Source: Streptococcus plurextorum DSM 22810 (GTDB lineage Bacteria > Bacillota > Bacilli > Lactobacillales > Streptococcaceae). Taken from it: a stretch of DNA of 64,000 bases. Where the stretch lies: contig NZ_AUIO01000001.1 in assembly GCF_000423745.1 (NCBI RefSeq), positions 310,001 to 374,000 of the forward strand, read 5' to 3'. The position numbers and the translations under genes are program-made. The notes under the pieces are model-generated. The model was not told where the DNA came from, ran no database searches, and saw only the letters and a list, made by a program, of their open reading frames with translations. Below are positions 1 through 9,083 of the stretch, in pieces; position 1 is the first letter of the stretch; each line of letters starts with the position of its first letter.

Positions 1-1260
1 AAACGTACTTGTGGTTGTACCAATATTCGTGTTGGTGTAGTTCCAAGCCATGGTAACATTCCCAAGACTGCTGCTAACACGAATACGAGGTTCTCCTGAC
101 AGTGTCCATGATCTTACTGAAAATGTCCCCGCTGCGGTAGTGGTCGTTGTAGGTGTCATCGACAATTGTGAACGTGTCTGTTGACTACCATCTGCTGCAA
201 AACTGGTCACATAGACATTGTTACTGGTGTCGAGCGAAATCACAAAATAGTTTCCAGCAGTATCGGTTAACACGGCTGATGTATAGTAACCACTCGTTGT
301 ATCACTCGGTAGACTTCCTGACGGCACATTATCTGTGACACTATACCCTGCATAAGGAGCAGACACAGAGTTTGCCATAACATGACTAAGATTACCATCT
401 GAATCTGTTTTCAACAATTCCCCTGCAATAGCTGCATTAACAACTTGTAACTTCGTCACTTGAGATTGAAGTTCTTCTGAGTCAGCTGGCGTTCTTAAAA
501 GCAGTGATTGGGCGATTTCCAGCTCCCTTTGAGCATCTGAAATGGCTTCTGTTAAGACCGTATGGTCACCACTTTTTGACAACTCCTGCTGACCCATGAT
601 CAGCAATATTTCTGTTTCGGAAATCAATTGCTCTAAGATGACTTCCTGACTTAAACTAACTGCTCCCCCTGATTCAAGGTCACTGGTCAAGCTTGTCTCA
701 GTCGATAATGTTGCAGTTTCTAATGCAGATGGATTCCCCAAAAGCCAAAGAGAGTGGCTCTCTGACTCAGATTCTGACGTTGACACAGATTCTGACTCAC
801 TAAGAGACTCTGAGACAGATGTGCTTTCTGATAAGGACGTTGATTCTGATTCTGAAATGGAGACTGACTCCGATACTGACAGACTCTCAGAAATTGAAAG
901 AGACTCCGATATGGAAACAGAATCTTCCTGATGGTCAACCGCCAAAAAGACCTGATCTTGTTCAGCCAGTGTTAACAGCGTCGTTTCAGATGTATTCTCG
1001 ATATTGTCCGCAAAAACATTTTCCGTTACAGACACTCCTCCTAAAAGAGCTCCCGCTGAAAAAGCCCCTTTAATTAAGTTAGAAGCACGCAAGTGCTTCT
1101 CTTCTAAATCTTGTGAGGTTGTCTTGGATTCTAATGACGAACCAACAGGCCAGCCAATTTGAGAAATCAATGTCTTTACCCAATGTTTACCTGATTTGTG
1201 CATTTTTACCCGCGTACGGCGGATATTCTTTTTAGAGAAAGAGTTTCCTAAGCGTTTCAT
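1..1260 (-). CDS. Serine-rich repeat glycoprotein adhesin, N-terminal part (runs off left edge)
   Basis: The frame is open for 420 codons from an ATG at 1260 to the window edge, with no stop. Residues 19-27 read KMHKSGKHW, a KxYKxGKxW-type signal with His for Tyr, the hallmark of SecA2/SecY2-exported streptococcal adhesins. A hydrophobic stretch (about 62-80) ends in VFA-D, a likely signal peptidase site near 84. Residues 114-170 are almost only Ser alternating with Glu, Val, Ile, Leu or Thr (SRR1). A helical region (about 200-280) and a beta-rich, Thr/Ser-rich non-repeat domain (from about 295) follow. By family knowledge (GspB, Fap1, Srr, PsrP) a long second Ser repeat and an LPXTG anchor would come next, outside the window. 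The ligand cannot be inferred. Divergent glycosyltransferases and convergent gtfA/gtfB support the call. Confidence 0.9.
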   Translation of the reverse strand, partial: MKRLGNSFSKKNIRRTRVKMHKSGKHWVKTLISQIGWPVGSSLESKTTSQDLEEKHLRASNLIKGAFSAGALLGGVSVTENVFADNIENTSETTLLTLAEQDQVFLAVDHQEDSVSISESLSISESLSVSESVSISESESTSLSESTSVSESLSESESVSTSESESESHSLWLLGNPSALETATLSTETSLTSDLESGGAVSLSQEVILEQLISETEILLIMGQQELSKSGDHTVLTEAISDAQRELEIAQSLLLRTPADSEELQSQVTKLQVVNAAIAGELLKTDSDGNLSHVMANSVSAPYAGYSVTDNVPSGSLPSDTTSGYYTSAVLTDTAGNYFVISLDTSNNVYVTSFAADGSQQTRSQLSMTPTTTTTAAGTFSVRSWTLSGEPRIRVSSSLGNVTMAWNYTNTNIGTTTSTF

Positions 1261-1307
1261 TAATTTTGTCTCTCTAGTCTTTTGAAAATAAATCAATTAT
1301 TAGAATT

Positions 1308-1337
1308 ATTGTACCATTTTAAAAATACCCTTGTCAA
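1308..1337 (-). promoter_or_regulatory. Promoter of the SRR adhesin gene
   Basis: On the minus strand there is a -35 TTGACA (1332-1337) and a -10 TACAAT (1308-1313) with an 18-bp spacer, about 50 bp before the ATG. The ribosome site (AGAGAG) is weak. Confidence 0.6.
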
Positions 1338-1439
1338 TGTTTTCATCTCATTTCGAATATCATACCAAAACCTCTTGTCAGATACCTAAATGAGTTCTAT
1401 TAAATGTTATCAAGAAAATCGTCTTCAAAATGACAAACC

Positions 1440-1468
1440 TTGAAAAAATCCTATAAAAATGCTACAAT
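1440..1468 (+). promoter_or_regulatory. Promoter of the plus-strand glycosyltransferase operon
   Basis: A -35 TTGAAA (1440-1445), a 17-bp spacer and a -10 TACAAT (1463-1468) precede the ATG at 1504. The Shine-Dalgarno AAGGAG lies at 1493-1498. The site is divergent from the adhesin promoter in the same 243-bp interval. Confidence 0.65.
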
Positions 1469-1503
1469 CACGAAAAATAGCGTCCAGTAATTAAGGAGAA
1501 GGT

Positions 1504-2385
1504 ATGAGTGAACTAATTAGCCTTATTGTCCCCGTTTATAATGGGGAAAAGCATCTTGTTCAATGTCTTGAAAGCATTATCCATCAAGATTATTCCAATC
1601 TTGATATTGTCATTATCAATGACGGTTCGATTGATGGCTCTGCTTCTATCATTGAAAGCTACCGCCAAAAAGATGGGCGGATTCGTGTATTACATAAGCA
1701 GAAAAATGAAGGCTTAGGAGCGGCACGTAATTCTGCTCTTGATATGGCTGTGGGAGAGTACCTCCTCTTTGTGGATTGCGATGACTGGATTGACCCAAAC
1801 CATGTCTCAGACCTCTACCATCTGATGCAAAAAACAGGGGCTGATATCAGCATCTGTAATTTTACCAAATACATTCAAGATGAGAATCGCTATGTGCTAC
1901 ATATCAGGGAATCAGACTATTATGAAAGGGTCTTTTCCCCTCAAGAATGGTTTACCTACCAATACGGAAAAGGTCACAATCTCAGTTCCTGTTTTACCGT
2001 TCCCTGGGTCAAACTTTATAAGAAACGACTCTTTGAGAATATTCTCTATGCTACTGATGGCTTTGGAGAAGATGACAAGACCACTTGGAAAACTTATCTG
2101 GTGGCCGATAAGATTGCTTATATGCACCGCTCTAGTTTGGTCTATCGGGTTAATACGGATAGTATGACACAAACAGCCCATCAAGCCACAGTATTTGCAA
2201 CAGAACCCGTTTTTGAGCGTCTGGCTGTCCTTGGATTAGCTGGCTTTGACATTTCTCGTGAAATAGAAGCCTATCAATGGCGAGCAAACTTGAATCGCGA
2301 TCATAGCCTAAAAACCGGAGACATTGTTGGCTACAAAAACCTCAAATTCCATCAACAAATTATAGAAAAATACGGAAAACATTAA
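1504..2385 (+). CDS. GT2-family glycosyltransferase of the SRR locus
   Basis: This is a 293-residue GT-A fold enzyme that would add a sugar from a nucleotide-sugar donor to the adhesin glycan in the cytoplasm. The N-terminus has the GT2 signature LIVPVYNGE, the INDGS motif at 38-42, and DCDD (DxD metal and nucleotide site) at 91-94. A GEDD motif near 188-191 is the likely catalytic base region. A good promoter and Shine-Dalgarno precede it. Its TAA directly abuts the ATG of the next gene, so the two are probably translationally coupled. Donor and acceptor cannot be read from the sequence. It resembles the C-terminal half of the fusion enzyme two genes downstream. Confidence 0.82.
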   Translation: MSELISLIVPVYNGEKHLVQCLESIIHQDYSNLDIVIINDGSIDGSASIIESYRQKDGRIRVLHKQKNEGLGAARNSALDMAVGEYLLFVDCDDWIDPNHVSDLYHLMQKTGADISICNFTKYIQDENRYVLHIRESDYYERVFSPQEWFTYQYGKGHNLSSCFTVPWVKLYKKRLFENILYATDGFGEDDKTTWKTYLVADKIAYMHRSSLVYRVNTDSMTQTAHQATVFATEPVFERLAVLGLAGFDISREIEAYQWRANLNRDHSLKTGDIVGYKNLKFHQQIIEKYGKH

Positions 2386-3381
2386 ATGCGTACCTACATC
2401 ACTAATATCAACGGACACGCGCCATCAAGCACTGCTATGATTGCCCAAAATATGGTTACCGATATTGCCTGTCAACTGGGCTATCGTGAGCTAGCTATTT
2501 ACGCCTATAATATGAACCATGATAGCGATAGTGAGTTAAGCAAGCGAATTGATGGCATTCTAGCAGGTGTGCGTCATGGCGATACCGTTATTTTCCAGAC
2601 ACCGACCTGGAACACGACCGCCTTTGACCGTCGCCTGATGGAAAAGCTGAAGTTATACGACATTCGCATCATCCTTTTCATCCATGATGTGGTACCTCTG
2701 ATGTTTTCAGGAAATTTTTATCTGATGGAAACCACTATCGACTACTATAATAAAGCGGATGTCATCATTGCTCCTAGTCAGGCCATGATTGATCACTTGC
2801 GCGAGCATGGATTAACGGTCAAGAAAACTGTGATTCAAGGCATGTGGGACCACCCGACACAAGCTCCCTTATTGCCTGCTCAATTTGAAAAGGTCATTCA
2901 TTTCCCGGGAAATCCTGATCGCTTCAGTTTTGTGACCAAATGGGAGTCACCTCTAGAACTCAGACTCTACACCGGACAAAGCTGTGACAATCTCCCTGAA
3001 CACGTCACTAAAATGGTCTATCGCCCAGATGAACAACTGATTATGGAAATGTCAGCTGGTGGATTTGGATTGGTCTGGATGGATGATCATGACAAAGAGT
3101 ATCAAAAACGTTACTGTCCATATAAGCTCGGAGCTTTTATAGCTGCAGGAATCCCTGTTTTTGTGCAAAGAGGCATTGCCAACGAAGCGTTAATAACAGA
3201 AAACCAACTAGGCTTTGTCATTGACAGCCTTGACCAAGCTCTTGAAATCATCACTCACATGACTGACACAGAATATCAATCGTATGTCCATTCTGTCCGT
3301 CGTTTTGCCCCTTTAGTCCGCCAAGGATTTTTTACGCGCAAGCTTCTCACAGAAGCTGTCTTCAAAGCTCTCTGTCACTAG
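2386..3381 (+). CDS. gtf3: Gtf3-like (Nss) glucosyltransferase of SRR glycosylation
   Basis: A 331-residue protein of the Gtf3/Nss family, recognisable from the N-terminal [15 protein letters not shown] segment, the [12 protein letters not shown] segment (about 70-81) and the IHDVVPLMF segment (about 100-108). In oral streptococci this tetrameric GT-B enzyme adds glucose to the O-linked GlcNAc laid down by GtfA/GtfB, making the second sugar of the glycan. Its start codon directly follows the stop of the preceding GT2 gene. The DUF1792 fusion starts 9 bp downstream, so the three genes look like one operon in likely order of use. Many databases label homologues galactofuranosyltransferase-like, but the context favours Gtf3. 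Confidence 0.8.
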   Translation: MRTYITNINGHAPSSTAMIAQNMVTDIACQLGYRELAIYAYNMNHDSDSELSKRIDGILAGVRHGDTVIFQTPTWNTTAFDRRLMEKLKLYDIRIILFIHDVVPLMFSGNFYLMETTIDYYNKADVIIAPSQAMIDHLREHGLTVKKTVIQGMWDHPTQAPLLPAQFEKVIHFPGNPDRFSFVTKWESPLELRLYTGQSCDNLPEHVTKMVYRPDEQLIMEMSAGGFGLVWMDDHDKEYQKRYCPYKLGAFIAAGIPVFVQRGIANEALITENQLGFVIDSLDQALEIITHMTDTEYQSYVHSVRRFAPLVRQGFFTRKLLTEAVFKALCH

Positions 3382-3390
3382 AAAGAAATT

Positions 3391-5133
3391 ATGACAAGTC
3401 TATCACACATTACCGTCAAACCTATTTTAGAAAGTCTGGAGCATCTCCTGACAAATCACTCCTCCCTCGCTAGATTTGGAGATGGAGAGATTGACATTAT
3501 GACTGGACACAGTATTCCTTACCAAGACTATGACAAGGAGCTGGCAAGTCGCCTGAAGACGTTATTAATGACTCCAAGCAGTGAGCGTTTTTTGGTCTGT
3601 CTTCCTGATGTCTTTCAAAATCTCGAACGCTATAACGCCAATGCTCGCTACTTTTGGGAGAGGCATTTTGAAAAATACCAGGATTTTTACCTCCAACATT
3701 GCCAATCAGCTTGGTATGGTTCGACCTTTTTATCTCGCCCATACATTGATTTAGAGGATAAGAGCCTATCTGCCACTTATTTTGACCGCATCCGCCAATT
3801 ATGGCAAGATAGGGAATTACTGATTGTCGAAGGTGAGACCACTCGCTCAGGGCTCGGCAACGATCTTTTTAGTAATAGCAAAGCTATCTCACGGATTATT
3901 TGCCCTTCAAAGAATGCTTATAGTTATTATGATGATATCCTTAAGACCATACTCAAACATGCAAACGATAAGCTGATTATCCTGATGCTTGGGCCAACCG
4001 CCAAACTCCTAGCAGAAGATTTAGCACATGCTGGGCATCAAGCCATTGACTTAGGGCATCTGGATTCTGAATATGAATGGTTTAACATGAAAGCGACTCA
4101 TAAGGTGAAATTTGCCCACAAACATACCGCTGAACATAATTACGACACCAATATCACTCCTCTCACTGACCAGACTTACCTGAAAGAGATTGTGGCAAGG
4201 GTAGGAATTGACTCTGGTGAGAAAACGCTTAGCTCCCCAAAACAACAAAATGAACTCATATCTGTGATCATTCCCGTTTACAATGTCAAGCCTTATCTGA
4301 AACGTTGTCTGGATTCTGTTCTCAAACAGACTTACGATCATATTGAAGTTCTTCTCATTAACGACGGATCAACTGATGGCTCTGCTCTTATTTGCCAAGA
4401 ATACGCTAAAAAAGATTCACGAATTCGCCTCTTTCATCAGGAAAATGCGGGAGTATCGGCGGCCCGAAACCTTGCACTAGAAAAAGCAACCGGTGATTAT
4501 ATAACCTTTGTTGACTCTGATGATTTTATTGAAGGGACCTACTTAGAAGATTTGCATAAAAGTCTCATCAAAAATGAGGCTGATATCGCCGTCTGCAATT
4601 TCACCTCATTCAACGAAAAAAGGCAGTCCTTCCTCTTTTCTGTCCGTAAGGAAGACTACTTTGAGACCACCTATAGTACTCAAGAATGGTTGGATCAAGA
4701 AACGGTTGCCCGCTTTAACATGTACTTGGTTTTTACCTTCTCCCCACTCAAACTGTTCAAACGTGCCTTATTTGACCAAATCTACTTCCCTTTAAATCGC
4801 ACCCGTGAAGACGATGCCACCATCTACAAACTCTACTTAAAAGCGAATCGCATTGCTTACATCAACCAAGGAACCTACTATTACTCGCAACGAGAAGATA
4901 GCTTGTCTCGCAGTGTTATGACTGATGATATTGCAGGAATGATTTCAAATGCTGAAGAACGCATTGCCCTTTTAGCAAGTCTGGGTTATGATGTCTCAAA
5001 ACACATCACCTCCTATGTCAAACGACTGGAAAAGTGCCAAAACGATGCACTAACTAAAGGACAAGTTGAGCTCTATCGTCAGATCTCGACCAAACTCAAT
5101 CTTTATCAGCAGTATCAACGCAAGGATTCGTAG
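3391..5133 (+). CDS. Bifunctional DUF1792 (GT-D) plus GT2 glycosyltransferase, dGT1-like
   Basis: This 580-residue protein has two catalytic domains. Residues 1 to about 270 are DUF1792, the GT-D fold, with the RFGDGE motif whose D31 and E33 form the DxE metal site known from dGT1 of S. parasanguinis. Residues 289-580 are a GT2 domain with SVIIPVYN, NDGSTDGS (324-331) and DSDD (375-378). The length matches dGT1 (about 580). By that precedent the N-terminal domain adds glucose as the third sugar of the adhesin glycan and the C-terminal domain may add a later one. It is the last gene of the plus-strand operon. A bidirectional terminator follows and separates it from gtfB. Family and pathway are clear; the exact sugars are inferred. 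Confidence 0.82.
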   Translation: MTSLSHITVKPILESLEHLLTNHSSLARFGDGEIDIMTGHSIPYQDYDKELASRLKTLLMTPSSERFLVCLPDVFQNLERYNANARYFWERHFEKYQDFYLQHCQSAWYGSTFLSRPYIDLEDKSLSATYFDRIRQLWQDRELLIVEGETTRSGLGNDLFSNSKAISRIICPSKNAYSYYDDILKTILKHANDKLIILMLGPTAKLLAEDLAHAGHQAIDLGHLDSEYEWFNMKATHKVKFAHKHTAEHNYDTNITPLTDQTYLKEIVARVGIDSGEKTLSSPKQQNELISVIIPVYNVKPYLKRCLDSVLKQTYDHIEVLLINDGSTDGSALICQEYAKKDSRIRLFHQENAGVSAARNLALEKATGDYITFVDSDDFIEGTYLEDLHKSLIKNEADIAVCNFTSFNEKRQSFLFSVRKEDYFETTYSTQEWLDQETVARFNMYLVFTFSPLKLFKRALFDQIYFPLNRTREDDATIYKLYLKANRIAYINQGTYYYSQREDSLSRSVMTDDIAGMISNAEERIALLASLGYDVSKHITSYVKRLEKCQNDALTKGQVELYRQISTKLNLYQQYQRKDS

Positions 5134-5270
5134 AGCAAGACAAATGAGAATGGCTATTGTTTAGAAGGCTAGAGAAGATGTCGATTTCCCTCCTCTACAA
5201 CTTTTTTCCTAATCCTTGGAAGCACGATACCTTGCCATTCACAGTATCAACAATTTCTTCTAAAAAACTT

Positions 5271-5303
5271 AGAGGCTAGGACATTTGTCCCAGCCTCTTT
5301 TTT
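5271..5303. terminator. Bidirectional terminator between convergent operons
   Basis: The stem is AGAGGCTaGGAC/GTCCcAGCCTCT with a 4-nt loop and one mismatch. A T-run follows on the plus strand and a T-rich stretch on the minus strand. It serves the fusion glycosyltransferase and gtfB, which converge here. Confidence 0.8.
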
Positions 5304-5306
5304 GAT

Positions 5307-6629
5307 TTATCCCAAAACGGTTCGATAATTTGCCATACTTTCCACTTCTGCTGCTAATTCTTGCCTTTGGACAGCCTCAGCCAAACGCTCTGGTGACTGC
5401 AAAAGCCCTCGTAAGGTAGTTACCATATCTAAGGCTTGATCAGCTTGAAAAATATGCTGGTGAGCCACATAGTGCCTATTGTGCACGGTCTTATGAAAGG
5501 CAAAAATTGGCAAGCGATTTTCAAAAGCCCTCCGGATGCTCAAAGCAACCTCATTCCCATGATTGATATCTAAGTAAAAGGTACATTCTTTAAATAACTG
5601 CTGTATTCTGGTTTGTGAAATATTAGGATAGAGAGTGACATTATCACACTTAGCAAAATCCATCAGCCGCTGAGACATCTCAGTCAATGCCCCAATATGG
5701 AAATGACATTGTGGTAACTCCTGAACAAGGAGAGACAGTTGTTCAATATTATCCGAATTGGTCATCACAAAGGCTTTATTACCAGCAATTGGTTCTCGCT
5801 TAAATGGGTACTGGAAACCAAGAAAAGCCAATGCGTTTTTCTCTTCGTCAGAAACTAATCTTAGCATACGCTGGTAGACATCACGATTTTGCACGACGAT
5901 TTTGGTCGCTCTAAGACCAGATTTTTTCAGTAAAAGGGTCATATTCCCCGGAATGCTATCACCAAGACCTTCCTGCCAAAAGAGAACATCTTCTCCTGCC
6001 TGTCCCAAGCGATAAGCCACTAAAAATGGGGTCGAGAGCGAGTTGTAAAAAATACGATCAAGATTGAATCCCGCCACGTTCAAATAATAAATGATCAATT
6101 CTGACTTGTTCTTAAAAAGATGCGTTTTTCCAAGATGTTCAAGTAAAATATCTCCTGTCACATGGTTTTCGACTAGAACTTCTCGTCCTTCAAACGTAAA
6201 GTAGCTGGTATGGGTCGCTTGGCCATTAGCATTGTAAATCGTCTGAGCATGGCGATGACCATACTTATTATAGCGGTCGGTGATGCGCAAACATCCCTTT
6301 AAATCAAACCAATCCACTGACTTGACCTGCCTCAGATGACTCGGTGCAGCATAATGAATCAAACCACGTCGCTGATGATAATCGTAGATTTCCCCTTGAT
6401 TATTGTTGCTTGCAATTTCCCAAAAATCAGGGACTTCAATCTCATTAAAGTAAAGAGGCCGCCCCTTAGCCTTATCAAAGCCTGTGAAGAACAAATAAGG
6501 TGAGGTCACATCATCGGGTAAAAAGCCATCATCATTGATAACGACTGTCGGGTGAGTGTAGCCTGACTTGAGTAAGGAAAAATGCAAATCCCAACTACTT
6601 TGATGATAGCTATCAAATAAATTAAGCAT
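5307..6629 (-). CDS. gtfB: Accessory Sec glycosylation subunit GtfB
   Basis: A 440-residue GtfB/Gtf2 homologue, the non-catalytic partner of GtfA. In the known GtfA-GtfB complex it binds the unfolded Ser/Thr-rich substrate and presents it for GlcNAc transfer. The N-terminal half is the family-specific domain (MLNLFDSYHQSSWDL start). The C-terminal half (about 260-440) keeps a degraded GT-B fold with motifs such as FQYPFKR. The ATG at 6629 overlaps the end of gtfA by 8 bp and has a strong AAGGAGGT Shine-Dalgarno inside gtfA, so the pair is translationally coupled. It ends next to a bidirectional terminator. In many SRR loci gtfA-gtfB follow secA2; here they stand apart and converge on the other transferases. 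Confidence 0.9.
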   Translation of the reverse strand: MLNLFDSYHQSSWDLHFSLLKSGYTHPTVVINDDGFLPDDVTSPYLFFTGFDKAKGRPLYFNEIEVPDFWEIASNNNQGEIYDYHQRRGLIHYAAPSHLRQVKSVDWFDLKGCLRITDRYNKYGHRHAQTIYNANGQATHTSYFTFEGREVLVENHVTGDILLEHLGKTHLFKNKSELIIYYLNVAGFNLDRIFYNSLSTPFLVAYRLGQAGEDVLFWQEGLGDSIPGNMTLLLKKSGLRATKIVVQNRDVYQRMLRLVSDEEKNALAFLGFQYPFKREPIAGNKAFVMTNSDNIEQLSLLVQELPQCHFHIGALTEMSQRLMDFAKCDNVTLYPNISQTRIQQLFKECTFYLDINHGNEVALSIRRAFENRLPIFAFHKTVHNRHYVAHQHIFQADQALDMVTTLRGLLQSPERLAEAVQRQELAAEVESMANYRTVLG

Positions 6630-8130
6630 GGCTGACCTCCTTGATTAATTGTCCCCACTTAGCTTCCACCTTATCCCTTAGATAATCACTAGCCAAGGCA
6701 TAGGAAACCTGATGCAGCTTCTCTAGGTCATGATGCCTAAAGATCTGAATGATCTTTTCTGCAAACTGCACCACAATTACCTTTTCATCATCAATATCTG
6801 GGCGCGGAATCATATAACCATTTTCCCCATCTCTGATAAAGGTTTGATTTCCATAGCGCACATCAAAGCCGATCAAAGGAAGACCTGAACCCACTGCTTC
6901 CAGTAAAGTCAGGCCAAATCCCTCACTTTTTGAAGCCGACAGATAAAGCTGATAATCTTGATAAATGTCTGTTAAGTCATGGTGCCCGCACAATCTAATA
7001 TAAGATTCTGCCTGATTTTCCTTAATGATATCACGGATTTTACTGTCTTGACCACCTACACCATAAATATCAAAGGTAAGCTCAGGTAAGACTTTTCTCG
7101 CCTCGATGACTGCTTTTGTTAACCAGTCGACATGCTTCTCGGTAGCTAAACGTGATGCTGTGATTAAACTAAAGGGCTTGCGCTCTTTAGTTGGCTCGCG
7201 TAATTGATCTAAACTACCAACTGGAATGGCATAAATAACTGGACGATGCTTGGTGTACTTTTGAAACTGCTCGCTAACGAGCTCTTTTTGTTTCTCTGTG
7301 GCAGTTACAAAAAAATCAATCTTATCAGCGTTGGTAAACTGATATTCATAATAATTGTTCCAGAGAATGGTATCTTCTGTTACCGCATTTTCACTAAAGT
7401 GCTCCGCATGAATGACAACGCCAACCTTTGCAGGCTTAACATTTCTCAAAACAGCCTGACCCGTACCAGTTGCTCGATCTAGAATAACGATATCCTGTGC
7501 AGTCATCTTTAATGCTTTAATAAAATGCCCAATCAATTCTTCCTTTGAATAGAAAATCGCATTTTTTAAACGGTAGAGTTTGGAATCTCCATCAATAATT
7601 TCCTCCAAACCAACGCTACCATCTCGATTAAAGAAGCGTCGCATGTAAAGATGAGCCTGATTGTCTCGAGGAGTATAGTACTCAGTAAAACTTCTAATAT
7701 CAGTATAGAAGTCCTTACGGATTAAATGCCCTCCTGAAACATACTCGACTCGATGAACAATGTCTGTATTTTCCTGTTGCAAATAAGCGGTTAGAAAGGT
7801 ATCTTGACCTTTCATAAAATAGCGGACAGAATTGTTTCCCTTTTCGACACGGTCCACCTCTCCATCAAAAGACTGAAGCAATTTAGCCAAAGTCATGGTC
7901 GTAGGGCCAATTTTTTGATCCGTAAAATAAGTATAGAGCCAGATAATCTGCTCATCCTTAAAGCCAATATTCCTAGTCAAATCCGAAATATTAGCTTGAG
8001 GAATGAAGTCCATAAAAATAAACTTAGCATCAACCCCAATATTGGCAAAAACTTTTGAACGATAGGCTTGGGCATACTCCACTCCAGAGCTGGCCCAGCC
8101 AATTCCTAAATTAATGTTGTAAATGGTCAT
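6622..8130 (-). CDS. gtfA: Accessory Sec system glycosyltransferase GtfA
   Basis: A 502-residue GT4-type O-GlcNAc transferase that puts the first sugar on Ser/Thr of the SRR adhesin before export. The N-terminus INLGIGWASSGVEYAQAYR is typical of GtfA. An add-on domain sits near 60-200. The C-terminal Rossmann half carries the nucleotide-binding E-x7-E region SEGFGLTLLEA (about 403-413). Its length matches the family (about 500). It is the first gene of the gtfA-gtfB operon. The 254 bp upstream (8131-8384) hold no gene. A weak -35 TTGAGA and -10 TAGGAT pair lies there. The product works with GtfB in the cytoplasm. Confidence 0.92.
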   Translation of the reverse strand: MTIYNINLGIGWASSGVEYAQAYRSKVFANIGVDAKFIFMDFIPQANISDLTRNIGFKDEQIIWLYTYFTDQKIGPTTMTLAKLLQSFDGEVDRVEKGNNSVRYFMKGQDTFLTAYLQQENTDIVHRVEYVSGGHLIRKDFYTDIRSFTEYYTPRDNQAHLYMRRFFNRDGSVGLEEIIDGDSKLYRLKNAIFYSKEELIGHFIKALKMTAQDIVILDRATGTGQAVLRNVKPAKVGVVIHAEHFSENAVTEDTILWNNYYEYQFTNADKIDFFVTATEKQKELVSEQFQKYTKHRPVIYAIPVGSLDQLREPTKERKPFSLITASRLATEKHVDWLTKAVIEARKVLPELTFDIYGVGGQDSKIRDIIKENQAESYIRLCGHHDLTDIYQDYQLYLSASKSEGFGLTLLEAVGSGLPLIGFDVRYGNQTFIRDGENGYMIPRPDIDDEKVIVVQFAEKIIQIFRHHDLEKLHQVSYALASDYLRDKVEAKWGQLIKEVSHA

Positions 8131-8384
8131 ATTTCTATTTCCCTATCCTGATTAGCTGATCATGCCACAATTGTCTAGAGGAGCTTCGTATGCGAGAACC
8201 TGCTTGAGACTGATAGCCTTTTTCTGAATCCTATCTTACAATAAAAAGATCTCAACTGCCCTACTTAGCCAAGTCTGAGTCGTATAAGCGATTGATTTAA
8301 TGGTATCAGCATGCTTTAGCTCCCTACGCTAGCCAGTATTCTTTAAGAAAGAAGTGCCGACTCTTCATCAGTTCTTACCTCTCA

Positions 8385-9083
8385 TCATTTCAAACTCCAG
8401 CCGCCGTCAATGGTGATAATCTGGCCTTGCATGGAGGCGAGTTTGCCAGTAGCCAACATGAAGGTCAGCTCTGCTATTTCGCTGGGCTGACTCCAGCGTC
8501 CAATCGGGGTCTGGTCTGCCACCCAGTCCGCCAAGCCTCCAGGCTCAAAGTCCTTCTGGGTCATGCCTGTCCGGACAGCGCCTGGGGCGATGCCAAAGAC
8601 CTGGACCTTGTCCTTGGCATAGTCCAGTGCCAGCTGCTTGGTAAAGCCTGCCAAAGCGTGTTTGGAGGCGGTGTAAGCTGATCCTCCTCCACCTGCTAGA
8701 CTGGAGGCAATGGAGCACATATTGATAATGATGCCGGACTGTCTGTCCACCATTTGCTGTAGATAAGGACGAGTTAGTCTGGTCACCGCGAAAAAATTCA
8801 CCGCGAAGACCTGAGCCAATTCATCCTCCGCAATATCGAGGTGGGGACGGTAATCGTCTAGAATGCCTGCGGTGTTACAAAGGACATCAACTGTCTGGCA
8901 CCATGAAAAGACGGGTGCTAAATCGCCAGTCAGGTCCAGCTGTAGAAAATGGAAATCACCTGCCAAATCAGGCTTGCTGGCCTGATCAATCCCGTAGACA
9001 CGCCAGCCATTTTCCAAAAAAATCTCTGCCTGCGCTAGCCCAATGCCGCTGGAAACGCCGGTGATGAGGGCTGTCTTAGTCAT
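8385..9083 (-). CDS. Short-chain dehydrogenase/reductase (SDR), NAD(P)-dependent
   Basis: A 232-residue classical SDR with the cofactor motif TGVSSGIG (8-15), an NTAG variant of NNAG (70-73), catalytic Ser127/128, Tyr137 and Lys141 (YTASK), and the PG motif. It is often labelled 3-oxoacyl-ACP reductase, but the fatty-acid fabG normally lies in the fab cluster, so the substrate here is unknown. The ATG overlaps the end of the DUF2829 gene by 8 bp, indicating co-transcription. Base composition is odd: 60-bp lines counted by eye inside it reach 60-63% G+C, against about 30% in the glycosyltransferase genes to its left. This suggests recent transfer together with its neighbour. Confidence 0.85.
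   Translation of the reverse strand: MTKTALITGVSSGIGLAQAEIFLENGWRVYGIDQASKPDLAGDFHFLQLDLTGDLAPVFSWCQTVDVLCNTAGILDDYRPHLDIAEDELAQVFAVNFFAVTRLTRPYLQQMVDRQSGIIINMCSIASSLAGGGGSAYTASKHALAGFTKQLALDYAKDKVQVFGIAPGAVRTGMTQKDFEPGGLADWVADQTPIGRWSQPSEIAELTFMLATGKLASMQGQIITIDGGWSLK

Noticed and set aside
720..938. 72-residue minus-strand ORF rich in Gln, Ser and Arg
   Set aside because: It is a shadow frame of the Ser-rich repeat DNA of the SRR adhesin, which reads in another minus-strand frame without a break.
819..1073. 84-residue plus-strand ORF
   Set aside because: Antisense shadow of the SRR adhesin gene with no Shine-Dalgarno or family signal.
8131..8384. Possible repeat copy or small gene between gtfA and the SDR gene
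   Set aside because: Similarity to the repeat start block is too weak and no ORF with a ribosome site is present.
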